A stretch of DNA of 64,000 nt, from NCBI GenBank assembly GCA_038405435.1, contig JBBYHZ010000007.1. The stretch is one strand, 5' to 3'. A program made the position numbers and the translations under genes. Position 1 is the first letter of the stretch, and each line of letters begins with the position of its first letter. This document shows positions 26,312-34,477 of the stretch, in pieces. The notes under the pieces were generated by a model. That model was not told where the DNA came from and made no database searches. It was given only the letters and a program-made list of their open reading frames with translations. Origin of the DNA: Dryocola clanedunensis_A. GTDB lineage: Bacteria; Pseudomonadota; Gammaproteobacteria; Enterobacterales; Enterobacteriaceae.

Positions 26312-27388
26312 CTACTGCGCTAAAGGAATGCGAACAATACTGTCCGGCCCTTTAGTAGTGTGATCTTTATTAAAGCCCTGCTTCACCGTCACATACAGCG
26401 TTTGCCCGTCGGCGGAGAGCAGCAGGCTATTTGGATGCGGCGGCAGGTCGATGGATTTTTTCTGCGCATACGTCGTGGCGTCCAGAATCAGCAGCCTGCC
26501 GGATTCGCGCTGGGTCAGGTACAGCTCGTTGCGCTTCGCGTTGAACTTCACCGCCAGGGTATCCCCCGTCGCCAGGTTCTTCAGCACTTCCCCGGTTTTG
26601 CTATCCAGCACCAGCGTGGTTTTCGCCTTCGAGTTGTCGGTCACGAACAGGCGGCCCGTCGCCGGTTCTTCCGCCAGGTTAAGCAGCAGCGCTGGTTTAT
26701 CCCCGAGCGGCTTCCAGCGTTTTTCGATGCGGTTTGTGCGCGGGTTAATCACCAGAATTTCACCGCCGCCGTTCGCCGCGTAAATACGCTGCGTCTGCTC
26801 TGAGTAAAGCAGGCCGGTAACCCACTTCCCGGCGTTATTAATGCGCTTTTTCAGCTTCAGCGTCTTCGCATCCACCACCCAGATCACCGCCGGATCCGCT
26901 ACGCCGCCTACGTACAGCAGCCCGTCATGAAGAATGATTTCACGCGCGCCGTACGGCAGGCCCTTCTCGTTACGTTCGGTGAACAGCAGGCGTTTGAGCA
27001 CCTTGCCATCTTCAACGTTGACCGCGCTGATGCCGCCGTCCAGCGAGTTGGTCACAAACAGCGTTTTGCCGTCCGCATCCATTACCGCACCGAAGTTTTT
27101 CAGGTCGGTGTGGGATTCCCCCAGCGTTTTCAGCGTCACCGGATCCAGCTTGTAGATCACTCCGCCCTGCACGGTTTTAAACCCCTGCGCGGTAGCGACA
27201 TACAGCGCGCCCGTCTGCTGGCTGAGCGCCATTTCATACACGCCTTCAGAAAGCTCACGCTGCGTTAAAGCGCTTTTTTGCTCCGTCTGAGCAGCGGCTG
27301 CGGGCTGCCCGGTTTTGGCTTGCTGAGCGGTACATCCCGTTAATGCCAGCGCAATGAGCGCCGCCAGCGCCGTTGTTTTTTTAATCAC
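26312..27388 (-). CDS. YncE-like beta-propeller lipoprotein
   Basis: A 358-residue protein predicted to be a lipoprotein: signal peptide with lipobox ALTGC at about residues 16-20, a Gln/Ala linker, then a seven-bladed YncE-type propeller (VIWVVDAKTLKLK, YAANGGGEILVINP, HPNSLLLSADGQTLYVTVKQ). E. coli YncE is a soluble periplasmic DNA-binding protein without a lipobox, so the anchoring differs. GTG at 27388 is chosen, preceded by AGGAAC; longer in-frame ATG starts would destroy the signal peptide. A Fur-like site lies upstream (27492-27506). Confidence 0.85.
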   Translation of the reverse strand: MIKKTTALAALIALALTGCTAQQAKTGQPAAAAQTEQKSALTQRELSEGVYEMALSQQTGALYVATAQGFKTVQGGVIYKLDPVTLKTLGESHTDLKNFGAVMDADGKTLFVTNSLDGGISAVNVEDGKVLKRLLFTERNEKGLPYGAREIILHDGLLYVGGVADPAVIWVVDAKTLKLKKRINNAGKWVTGLLYSEQTQRIYAANGGGEILVINPRTNRIEKRWKPLGDKPALLLNLAEEPATGRLFVTDNSKAKTTLVLDSKTGEVLKNLATGDTLAVKFNAKRNELYLTQRESGRLLILDATTYAQKKSIDLPPHPNSLLLSADGQTLYVTVKQGFNKDHTTKGPDSIVRIPLAQ

Positions 27389-27491
27389 GATTAGGTTCCT
27401 GTTTCCGTCAGAAAGGCGGGTGGCGGCCTGTGAGAGCCTCCCCGGTGCCGGACAGGACACCAGCGAGCAAAACGCCACCCTTAAATACAAA

Positions 27492-27506
27492 TGAGAAACA
27501 TAATCA
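27492..27506. promoter_or_regulatory. Candidate Fur box upstream of the YncE-like gene
   Basis: TGAGAAACATAATCA matches 11 of 14 arm positions of the 7-1-7 Fur consensus (TGATAAT-N-ATTATCA) and sits in a larger inverted repeat AAATGA...TCATTT (27489-27509). It is about 100 bases before the YncE-like gene. E. coli yncE is Fur-repressed, which supports the call. The downstream paoA gene, on the other strand, is about 165 bases away. Confidence 0.5.
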
Positions 27507-27671
27507 TTTCACTGATGAATGTAAACGCTAATGATTAATGAATCCTCCTCATGACGGCATTCAGTAACCAGGAGTAATCCTTCCGCTACGCCGTCTATGC
27601 TTAATAGTTCGCTATAAAAACTACGCGGTGCATTTTTCCTGGTTCAACTTTTAGATTACTGGAGGCCTGGT

Positions 27672-28403
27672 ATGAGCAACCAAGGCGATGAGGCAAATAA
27701 GAGCGTGCGGCCTGAAGCTGGCGGCGCGATGAGCAAAATTTTCTGCATAAGGGATTTTGACCTGCCTGAATACAATCTGACGAGGCGCGACCTGCTGAAA
27801 GCGGGCGCGGTCTCTGCGGCGGCAGCGGCGGCCATGACGCACTCCGGCCCGCTGGGAGCCAGCGAGCTGAAAACGACCCCGCCACCGGCAATGACCCCCG
27901 TGACGCTGAAGGTTAACGGCAAAGAGCACCGGCTGGAAGTCGACACCCGGACAACGCTGCTGGACGCGCTGCGGGAAAACCTGCATCTCACCGGCACCAA
28001 AAAAGGCTGTGACCACGGCCAGTGCGGGGCCTGTACCGTTATCGTCAACGGACGCCGTCTTAACTCCTGCCTGACCCTGGCGGTGATGCAGGACGGCGCC
28101 GAAGTGACCACTATCGAAGGCCTCGGCACGCCGGATAACCTGCATCCCATGCAGGCCGCGTTCATCAAACACGATGGCTACCAGTGCGGCTACTGCACGC
28201 CGGGGCAGATCTGTTCGTCCGTGGCGGTGCTAAAAGAAATCGAAGACGGGATCCCAAGCCACGTCACCCTCGATCTTGTTTCACCGGCCCAGCCAACCCA
28301 GGAGGAAATTCGCGAACGCATGAGCGGCAACATCTGCCGCTGCGGGGCGTACTCCAACATTCTTGCGGCGATTGAAGACGTGTCCGGGGGGCAGAAATCA
28401 TGA
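27672..28403 (+). CDS. paoA: Aldehyde oxidoreductase [2Fe-2S] subunit PaoA
   Basis: The small iron-sulfur subunit of the periplasmic aldehyde oxidoreductase, which detoxifies aromatic aldehydes. The 243-residue protein has a twin-arginine signal (LTRRDLLKAG, about residues 35-44) for export of the folded complex, a plant-ferredoxin type cluster (CDHGQCGACTVIVNG...C) and a second [2Fe-2S] motif (CGYCTPGQ...CRC). It matches E. coli PaoA/YagT with about 14 extra N-terminal residues. GGAGG precedes the ATG at 27672; an internal ATG at 27729 is the only other sensible start. The stop overlaps paoB. Confidence 0.95.
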   Translation: MSNQGDEANKSVRPEAGGAMSKIFCIRDFDLPEYNLTRRDLLKAGAVSAAAAAAMTHSGPLGASELKTTPPPAMTPVTLKVNGKEHRLEVDTRTTLLDALRENLHLTGTKKGCDHGQCGACTVIVNGRRLNSCLTLAVMQDGAEVTTIEGLGTPDNLHPMQAAFIKHDGYQCGYCTPGQICSSVAVLKEIEDGIPSHVTLDLVSPAQPTQEEIRERMSGNICRCGAYSNILAAIEDVSGGQKS

Positions 28404-29350
28404 AGGCATTCACCTACGAACGCGTAAAAACCCCGGCGGAGGCGGCTGCCAGCGCCCAGGGCAAGCCCGGTGCCAAATTTATTGCGGGCGGCACCAACCT
28501 GCTCGATCTGATGAAGCTGGAAATAGAAACCCCGCCCCACCTGATAGACGTTAACGGCCTTGCGCTGGATAAAATTGAGCCAACGGAGAACGGCGGCCTG
28601 CGGATCGGCGCGCTGGTGCGCAACACCGATCTGGCAGCCGACGAGCGTGTACGACGCGACTACGCCGTGCTTTCACGCGCGCTGCTTGCGGGCGCTTCGG
28701 GCCAGCTGCGCAACCAGGCCACCACCGCCGGAAACCTGCTCCAGCGTACCCGCTGCCCCTATTTCTACGACACCAATCAGCCCTGCAACAAACGCCTTCC
28801 CGGCAGCGGCTGCGCGGCCCTGGAGGGGTTCAGCCGTCAGCATGCCGTAGTGGGAACCAGTAAAGCCTGCATCGCCACCCACCCCAGCGATATGGCGGTC
28901 GCCATGCGGCTGCTGGACGCCGTAATTGAGACAGTCAGCCCGGACGGCAGCGAGCGAAAGATCCCTGTCGCAGAGTTCTACCGCGCGCCGGGCAATACGC
29001 CCCATCTGGAGACCGTCCTCAAGGCGGGCGAGCTGATCGTTGCCGTTACGCTCCCCGCCCCGCTCGGCGGCACGCACATTTACCGTAAGGTCCGCGACCG
29101 CTCCTCCTACGCCTTTGCGCTGGTATCCGTCGCCGCAGTGGTGCAAAGCGATGGCACAGGCCGGGTGGCGCTGGGTGGCGTTGCGCACAAGCCCTGGCGC
29201 ATGGAAGAGGCGGATGCCCAGCTTCCCAAGGGGGCGAAAGGGGTTTACGACAGGCTGTTTGCCGGCGCCACGCCAACGCCTGAAAACGAATTCAAGCTGA
29301 TCCTGGCGAAGCGCACGCTCGCCTCGGTGCTGACGGAAGCGAGGGGATAA
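28400..29350 (+). CDS. paoB: Aldehyde oxidoreductase FAD subunit PaoB
   Basis: A 316-residue FAD-binding subunit of the periplasmic aldehyde oxidoreductase, a member of the xanthine dehydrogenase medium-subunit family. FIAGGTNLLDLMK is the FAD-binding motif and QLRNQATTAGNLLQRTRC carries the TxGG-N-type loop and cysteines that in E. coli PaoB hold an extra [4Fe-4S] cluster (CPYF...C...C). Its ATG overlaps the paoA stop (ATGA), so translation is coupled. paoC follows after three bases. Confidence 0.95.
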   Translation: MKAFTYERVKTPAEAAASAQGKPGAKFIAGGTNLLDLMKLEIETPPHLIDVNGLALDKIEPTENGGLRIGALVRNTDLAADERVRRDYAVLSRALLAGASGQLRNQATTAGNLLQRTRCPYFYDTNQPCNKRLPGSGCAALEGFSRQHAVVGTSKACIATHPSDMAVAMRLLDAVIETVSPDGSERKIPVAEFYRAPGNTPHLETVLKAGELIVAVTLPAPLGGTHIYRKVRDRSSYAFALVSVAAVVQSDGTGRVALGGVAHKPWRMEEADAQLPKGAKGVYDRLFAGATPTPENEFKLILAKRTLASVLTEARG

Positions 29351-29353
29351 ATC

Positions 29354-31552
29354 ATGAAATTTGATAAGCCAGCGGGCGCGAACCCGATTGATAGGCTTAA
29401 GGTAGTCGGCCTGCCGCACGACCGCATTGACGGCCCGTTGAAAACCACCGGCACCGCCCGCTACGCCTACGAATGGCACGATGAAACGCCCGATGCGGCC
29501 TATGGCTATATCGTCGGTTCCGCCGTGGCCAAAGGCAAAATCAGCTCGATGGAGCTGGAGGCTGCCCGCAACGCGCCGGGGGTTATCACCATCGTCACCG
29601 CCGACAACGCCGGGAAGCTCGGCAAGGGGGATAAGAACCCCGCCCCGCTGCTGGGCGGCCCGGATATCACCCACTACCATCAGGCGGTTGCCGTGGTGGT
29701 CGCGGAAACGTTCGAACAGGCCCGCGCCGCGGCGGAGCTGATCAAGGTCGAGTATCGCCGTGAAAAGGGCAGCTACGATCTGGCCGAGGAAAAACCTTCG
29801 GTCAATAAGGCACCCGAAAGCGAACCGGATAAATCAACCGGCGACTTCGAAGGTGCTTTTGCCGCCTCCGCAGTGCAGCTGGACGCCACCTACACCACGC
29901 CCGACCAGAGCCATATGGCGATGGAGCCGCACGCCTCTATGGCGCAGTGGCAGGGCAACAAGCTCACCGTCCACACCTCAAACCAGATGGTGGACTGGTG
30001 CCGCAGCGACCTGGCCACCACGCTGAACCTGCCGCCGGAAAACGTCCGCGTGCTGTCGCCCTATATCGGCGGCGGATTTGGCGGCAAACTCTTCCTGCGC
30101 AGCGATATTCTGATGGCCGCGCTGGGTGCCCGCGCCGCAAAACGTCCGGTCAAAATCGCGCTACAGCGTCCGCTGATCCCGAACAATACGACCCACCGTC
30201 CGGCGACTATTCAGCACATCCGCATCGGCACCGATAAAGACGGGCGCATCTCCGCCATCGCCCACGAAAGCTGGTCCGGTAACGTTGCGGGCGGCCCACC
30301 GGAGACGGCGGTGCAGCAAAGCCAGCTGCTGTATGCCGGGGCAAACCGTTTCACCGGGCTGCGGCTGGCAAAGCTCGACCTGCCGGAAGGCAACGCCATG
30401 CGCGCGCCGGGCGAAGCGCCGGGCCTGATGGCGCTGGAGATCGCCATCGATGAAATCGCTGAGAAGGCGGGCGTCGATCCGGTGGAGTTCCGCATTATCA
30501 ACGACACCCAGGTTGACCCGGCCAACCCGGACAGGCCCTTCTCCCGCCGCCAGCTGGTTGAATGCCTGCGCACGGGGGCTGACCGTTTCGGCTGGAAAAA
30601 TCGCAAGGCGCAGCCCGCCCAGGTCCGCGACGGGCGCTGGCTGGTCGGCATGGGCGTTGCCGCAGGGTTCCGTAACAACCTGGTGATGAAATCCGGCGCG
30701 CGGGTGCACCTGGACGCCAACGGCCGCGTCACCGTGGAAACCGACATGACGGATATCGGCACCGGCAGCTACACCATCATCGCCCAGACCGCCGCCGAAA
30801 TGCTGGGCGTGCGGCTGGAAGATGTGGTGGTTAAGCTGGGGGACTCCGACTTCCCGGTTTCGGCAGGCTCCGGCGGCCAGTGGGGGGCGAACAGCTCCAC
30901 CGCCGGGGTTTACGCTGCATGCGTCAAACTGCGTGAAACGGTCGCCGCGAAGCTGGGGCTTGATCCGCAGAAGGCGGAGTTTACCGACGGGCAGGTGCGC
31001 GACGGGGAGAAAAGCGCGCCGCTGAAAGACGCAGCCGCAGGCGGGACGCTGACCGTTGAGGACAGCATCGAGTTCGCGGAGCTGGAAGAGAAATTCCAGC
31101 AGTCCACCTTCGCCGCGCATTTCGTCGAGGTTGGTGTGGATATGGCGACCGGGGAAACCCGCGTGCGCCGCATGCTGGCGGTTTGTGCCGCTGGCCGCAT
31201 CCTCAACCCGAAAACCGCCCGCAGCCAGGTGATCGGCGCGATGACCATGGGCGTTGGCGCGGCGCTGATGGAGGAGTTAGCCATCGACGAGCGGCTGGGG
31301 TATTTCGTGAATCACGATCTGGCCGCCTACGAGGTGCCGGTCCATGCGGATATCCCGGAACAGGAGGTCATCTTCCTCGACGATACCGACCCGGTGTCAT
31401 CGCCGATGAAGGCCAAAGGCGTGGGCGAGCTGGGGCTGTGCGGCGTGAGCGCGGCTATCGCCAACGCGGTATACAACGCGACGGGCGTGCGGGTGCGGGA
31501 TTATCCCGTCACGCTCGATAAGCTGCTGAAGGGGCTGCCGGAGCTGGTTTAA
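29354..31552 (+). CDS. paoC: Aldehyde oxidoreductase molybdenum subunit PaoC
   Basis: The 732-residue large subunit that binds the molybdenum cytosine-dinucleotide cofactor and oxidises aldehydes. It contains the QSHMAMEPHASMA and GGGFGGKLF substrate and cofactor loops, the MRAPGEAPGLMALE block, GSGGQWGANSS, and the catalytic glutamate (Glu692) in GVGELGLCGVS, as in E. coli PaoC. The paoD gene, for the cofactor-insertion chaperone, follows paoC in E. coli but is not seen here: the next gene is an unrelated hydrolase after a REP element. Confidence 0.95.
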   Translation: MKFDKPAGANPIDRLKVVGLPHDRIDGPLKTTGTARYAYEWHDETPDAAYGYIVGSAVAKGKISSMELEAARNAPGVITIVTADNAGKLGKGDKNPAPLLGGPDITHYHQAVAVVVAETFEQARAAAELIKVEYRREKGSYDLAEEKPSVNKAPESEPDKSTGDFEGAFAASAVQLDATYTTPDQSHMAMEPHASMAQWQGNKLTVHTSNQMVDWCRSDLATTLNLPPENVRVLSPYIGGGFGGKLFLRSDILMAALGARAAKRPVKIALQRPLIPNNTTHRPATIQHIRIGTDKDGRISAIAHESWSGNVAGGPPETAVQQSQLLYAGANRFTGLRLAKLDLPEGNAMRAPGEAPGLMALEIAIDEIAEKAGVDPVEFRIINDTQVDPANPDRPFSRRQLVECLRTGADRFGWKNRKAQPAQVRDGRWLVGMGVAAGFRNNLVMKSGARVHLDANGRVTVETDMTDIGTGSYTIIAQTAAEMLGVRLEDVVVKLGDSDFPVSAGSGGQWGANSSTAGVYAACVKLRETVAAKLGLDPQKAEFTDGQVRDGEKSAPLKDAAAGGTLTVEDSIEFAELEEKFQQSTFAAHFVEVGVDMATGETRVRRMLAVCAAGRILNPKTARSQVIGAMTMGVGAALMEELAIDERLGYFVNHDLAAYEVPVHADIPEQEVIFLDDTDPVSSPMKAKGVGELGLCGVSAAIANAVYNATGVRVRDYPVTLDKLLKGLPELV

Positions 31553-31561
31553 CAGTTTGCC

Positions 31562-31632
31562 GGTGGATGACGCTGCGCTTATCCCCCTACGTTATCGCCG
31601 TCGTAGGTCGGATAAGCGCAGCGTCATCCGAC
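31562..31632. repeat. REP/BIME element
   Basis: Two inverted REP units, GGTGGATGACGCTGCGCTTATCC-type and GTAGGTCGGATAAGCGCAGC-type, follow paoC directly. They may end or stabilise the paoABC transcript. Confidence 0.82.
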
Positions 31633-31823
31633 ATTTTTAAACAACCGTTGCTCATAAGAACAAAGCAGAACGGCAAAAATGTCCGCCGGGCGAAGGCAAA
31701 GCGGATCGTTCTTAACTACGCTTTGAAACTGTGTTTAGCACTCGCTTTACCGCTCTGAGCCATCCTTCCACAGCCGTGGAATATCCAGCGTTACTCCATC
31801 CTTCCCACCCAGGGGGTTAGATC

Positions 31824-32660
31824 ATGTCATTTGTCACCACGAAAGATAATGTCAGCATCTTCTTTAAAGATTGGGGCCCTAAGGACGCACAGCCGATTTT
31901 CTTTCACCACGGATGGCCGTTAAGCGCCGACGACTGGGACACGCAGATGCTGTTCTTCCTGTCGAAAGGCTTTCGGGTGATCGCATCCGATCGACGTGGG
32001 CATGGCCGCTCAGGGCAGGTCAGTGAAGGGCACGACATGGATCATTATGCTGCGGACGCCTCCGTCGTGGCGGAACATCTGGATCTGAAAAATGCGGTGC
32101 ACATCGGACACTCCACCGGCGGCGGACAGGTTGCGCGCTATGTGGCGAAGTACGGGCAGCCGCAGGGGCGAGTGGCGAAAGCAGTGCTGATAAGCGCGGT
32201 GCCGCCGCTGATGGTGAAAGCGGAAAGCAATCCTGACGGCACGCCAATTGAGGTGTTTGATGGCTTCCGCCAGGCGCTGGCCGCCAACCGGGCGCAGTTT
32301 TTCCTGGATGTCGCATCCGGGCCTTTTTACGGCTACAACCGTCCGGGGGCCGAGGCCTCACAGGGCATCATTGAAAACTGGTGGCGGCAGGGTATGACGG
32401 GCAGCGCCAAAGCGCACTACGAGGGCATCAGGGCTTTCTCGGAAACCGATCAAACGGAAGACCTGAAGGCCATTACCGTGCCGACGCTCATCCTGCACGG
32501 TGACGACGACCAGGTTGTGCCTTATAAAACGGCGGCGCTGCTGCAGGAAAAACTCATCCCCAACAACAAAATGAAAATTTACCCCGGCTACCCGCACGGG
32601 ATGCCGACCACCCACGCCGACGTCATCAATAACGATATTCTTGAATTTATTCGTAGTTAG
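31824..32660 (+). CDS. Alpha/beta hydrolase, non-haem haloperoxidase-like
   Basis: A 278-residue alpha/beta-hydrolase fold protein. The nucleophile elbow is GHSTGG, the acid Asp lies in ILHGDDDQVVP and the catalytic His in GYPHGMP. The HHGWPLSADDWD and ASDRRGHGRSGQ motifs are those of bacterial cofactor-free haloperoxidase/arylesterase-like proteins. True substrate unknown. It has no signal peptide. It is preceded by an AT-rich leader and followed by a good terminator, so it appears monocistronic. Confidence 0.88.
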   Translation: MSFVTTKDNVSIFFKDWGPKDAQPIFFHHGWPLSADDWDTQMLFFLSKGFRVIASDRRGHGRSGQVSEGHDMDHYAADASVVAEHLDLKNAVHIGHSTGGGQVARYVAKYGQPQGRVAKAVLISAVPPLMVKAESNPDGTPIEVFDGFRQALAANRAQFFLDVASGPFYGYNRPGAEASQGIIENWWRQGMTGSAKAHYEGIRAFSETDQTEDLKAITVPTLILHGDDDQVVPYKTAALLQEKLIPNNKMKIYPGYPHGMPTTHADVINNDILEFIRS

Positions 32661-32666
32661 GCCGGA

Positions 32667-32690
32667 ACGGGGCTTAACGCCCCGTTTTTT
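32667..32690 (+). terminator. Intrinsic terminator after the hydrolase gene
   Basis: ACGGGGC and GCCCCGT pair around a five-base loop (TTAAC), followed by six T (32685-32690). Confidence 0.9.
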
Positions 32691-32695
32691 CACTG

Positions 32696-33562
32696 CTAAA
32701 TCAGCTTAAACAGCACGCGGATTGGTTTGAGGTTGACGATGGCGTGCCAGATTTTATGCAGATCGACCACGCCCGCAAGGGACAGCAGCGCAAGCGTAAT
32801 CATCAGCGTCGAGGCGGTAATAATCAGCATCAGCCGGACGAGGTTTTTCTGCATCCTCACCTGCTGCTCGCTGCGGCGCTCGTCTTTTTCATAATCGACA
32901 ATGGTTGCTATCGACTTCGGCTGCACAAAGTAGCGATCTTCCTTTTGCAGCAGATCCTCGGTGATAACCAGCGACTTCAGCAGCAGCGTCACCTTGCGGC
33001 GAAACTCTTCATTGCGGATGTGCTTGTACCACAGCTTGCCGTACAGCAGCTCGATGACCTCTTCCACCGTCACGCCGGTATTAAGCTTCGACGGGCGCTG
33101 CTGGATATATTCGTTAACCAGCAGGTTTAACAGGGCGATGCGGTCCCGGCTCTTCAGCTCTTTGCTGGCAAAAAACGCCGACACAAACTTGCCTTTGCCG
33201 CGGCTAATCAGCGTTTTGATATAGACGAAGCGGGTGTAATAGCTGAGGTTAAAGCCCAGAATGCCGCCGAAGCTCACCGGCCCGTAGCGGCGATGGTGGA
33301 TAATTTCCGCTTCCATCTCGTCGAGTTCGGCAAGGGTGATGCGCCGCTCATCGGTGTATTCATGAGCATCGTAATCCCAGCGGGCAATCAGCGCGGTATC
33401 ATCCTGCCAGTCCACCAGCTGATAGCGCTGGTGCGCCACGTCCACCAGATGCACGGAATAATAGTTATAAGGATTTTCTGTGCGCGCATCCTTAGCGACA
33501 AGCATGGGAAGACGTTTTCTCCATAACGTCTGGCGCAGGGACGCCATTTTACCGTCGAGCAT
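32696..33562 (-). CDS. Uncharacterised protein with a C-terminal membrane anchor
   Basis: A 288-residue basic, mostly soluble protein with one strong membrane helix near the end (about residues 243-265, LMLIITASTLMITLALLSLAG) and a short basic C-terminal tail. The central part is rich in Arg, Lys, Leu and Tyr and looks alpha-helical. No motif I know is present. GGAAGAAGA precedes the ATG at 33562. It is flanked by the hydrolase terminator on one side and the carbonic anhydrase gene (33720) on the other, on the same strand as the latter, 158 bases downstream of it. Confidence 0.75.
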   Translation of the reverse strand: MLDGKMASLRQTLWRKRLPMLVAKDARTENPYNYYSVHLVDVAHQRYQLVDWQDDTALIARWDYDAHEYTDERRITLAELDEMEAEIIHHRRYGPVSFGGILGFNLSYYTRFVYIKTLISRGKGKFVSAFFASKELKSRDRIALLNLLVNEYIQQRPSKLNTGVTVEEVIELLYGKLWYKHIRNEEFRRKVTLLLKSLVITEDLLQKEDRYFVQPKSIATIVDYEKDERRSEQQVRMQKNLVRLMLIITASTLMITLALLSLAGVVDLHKIWHAIVNLKPIRVLFKLI

Positions 33563-33719
33563 TCTTCTTCCACCCGTGAGTCTGAGAATTAAGTTAAGCG
33601 GGGGATCTTAGTCGATGTAGCGGTGAAATATCGACCAGCGCGCTGTTTAATAATAAACACGGCGGCACAAAGGTGGGAAAACTATTTCGCCGGGCATCCC
33701 TGCCTGGCCGAAAGTCCGT

Positions 33720-34355
33720 TTACTCGAAGCAGACGTGCGGGTTATCCGCCAGAGAAACATAGGTTTTGCTGTTTTTATCCAGCGTGCGGATTTCGCCGCT
33801 TTCGATGTCATACACCCAGCCGTGCAGGCGCAGCGCGTTGTTGCGCAGGCCAACCGCCACGGAAGGATGGGTTTTGATGTTATTCAGCTGGGCGATGACG
33901 TTCTCTTCCACCATCGCATTGACTTTCGCGGTTTCGTTATCCCAGCTCTTTTTCTCCACCACCGCTTTCGCCGCGTCGGAGTAGCGCAGCCAGTGGTCCA
34001 CGGCCGGCATCGAGTCCATGCACTGACAGGTAGCAATGGCCTTCATGGCGCCGCAGTTGGAGTGGCCGCAAATCACGATATCCGTTACGCCCAGCGCCAC
34101 TACCGCATACTCGATAGTTGCCGAGACGCCGCCCGGCTCCGGGCCGAACGAAGGCACGATGTTACCGGCGTTACGAATGACAAACAGCTGCCCCGGCTCC
34201 TGCTGGGTGACCAGCTCCGGCACCAGCCGGCTGTCGGAACAGGAGATAAAAAGCGCCTTCGGATTCTGGCTGGAGGCTAAACTACGAAAGAGCTCTTTAC
34301 GCTGCGGGAATATTTCTTTCTGGAAGTTGAGGAAACCCTCAATGATATGTTGCAT
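33720..34355 (-). CDS. cynT: Beta-carbonic anhydrase, CynT-like
   Basis: A 211-residue beta-class carbonic anhydrase that interconverts CO2 and bicarbonate. The zinc ligands are visible: Cys in FISCSDSRLVPEL and His/Cys in ICGHSNCGAM, with the Asp-Arg dyad in CSDSR. It matches E. coli CynT well across the sequence (FVIRNAGNIVPS, TCQCMDSMPAV, LHGWVYDIESG) and less well with Can, but it ends a few residues earlier. The cyanase genes that accompany cynT in E. coli are not present; the gene stands alone and divergent from the flavoprotein gene. Confidence 0.9.
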   Translation of the reverse strand: MQHIIEGFLNFQKEIFPQRKELFRSLASSQNPKALFISCSDSRLVPELVTQQEPGQLFVIRNAGNIVPSFGPEPGGVSATIEYAVVALGVTDIVICGHSNCGAMKAIATCQCMDSMPAVDHWLRYSDAAKAVVEKKSWDNETAKVNAMVEENVIAQLNNIKTHPSVAVGLRNNALRLHGWVYDIESGEIRTLDKNSKTYVSLADNPHVCFE

Positions 34356-34477
34356 AGCACGGTCTCTTTTATTGTCTTCACCAGATTATGATAAAGATCA
34401 CACTCAGTTAGTCTAGCTCCGGCAAAAGAAAATGATGAATTTCTGATGGATTATGGGCGTCACGAGGAGAGGTATCG

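Noticed and set aside
28673..29680. 335-residue minus frame across paoB/paoC
   Set aside because: Shadow of the coding strand; paoB and paoC have strong motifs.
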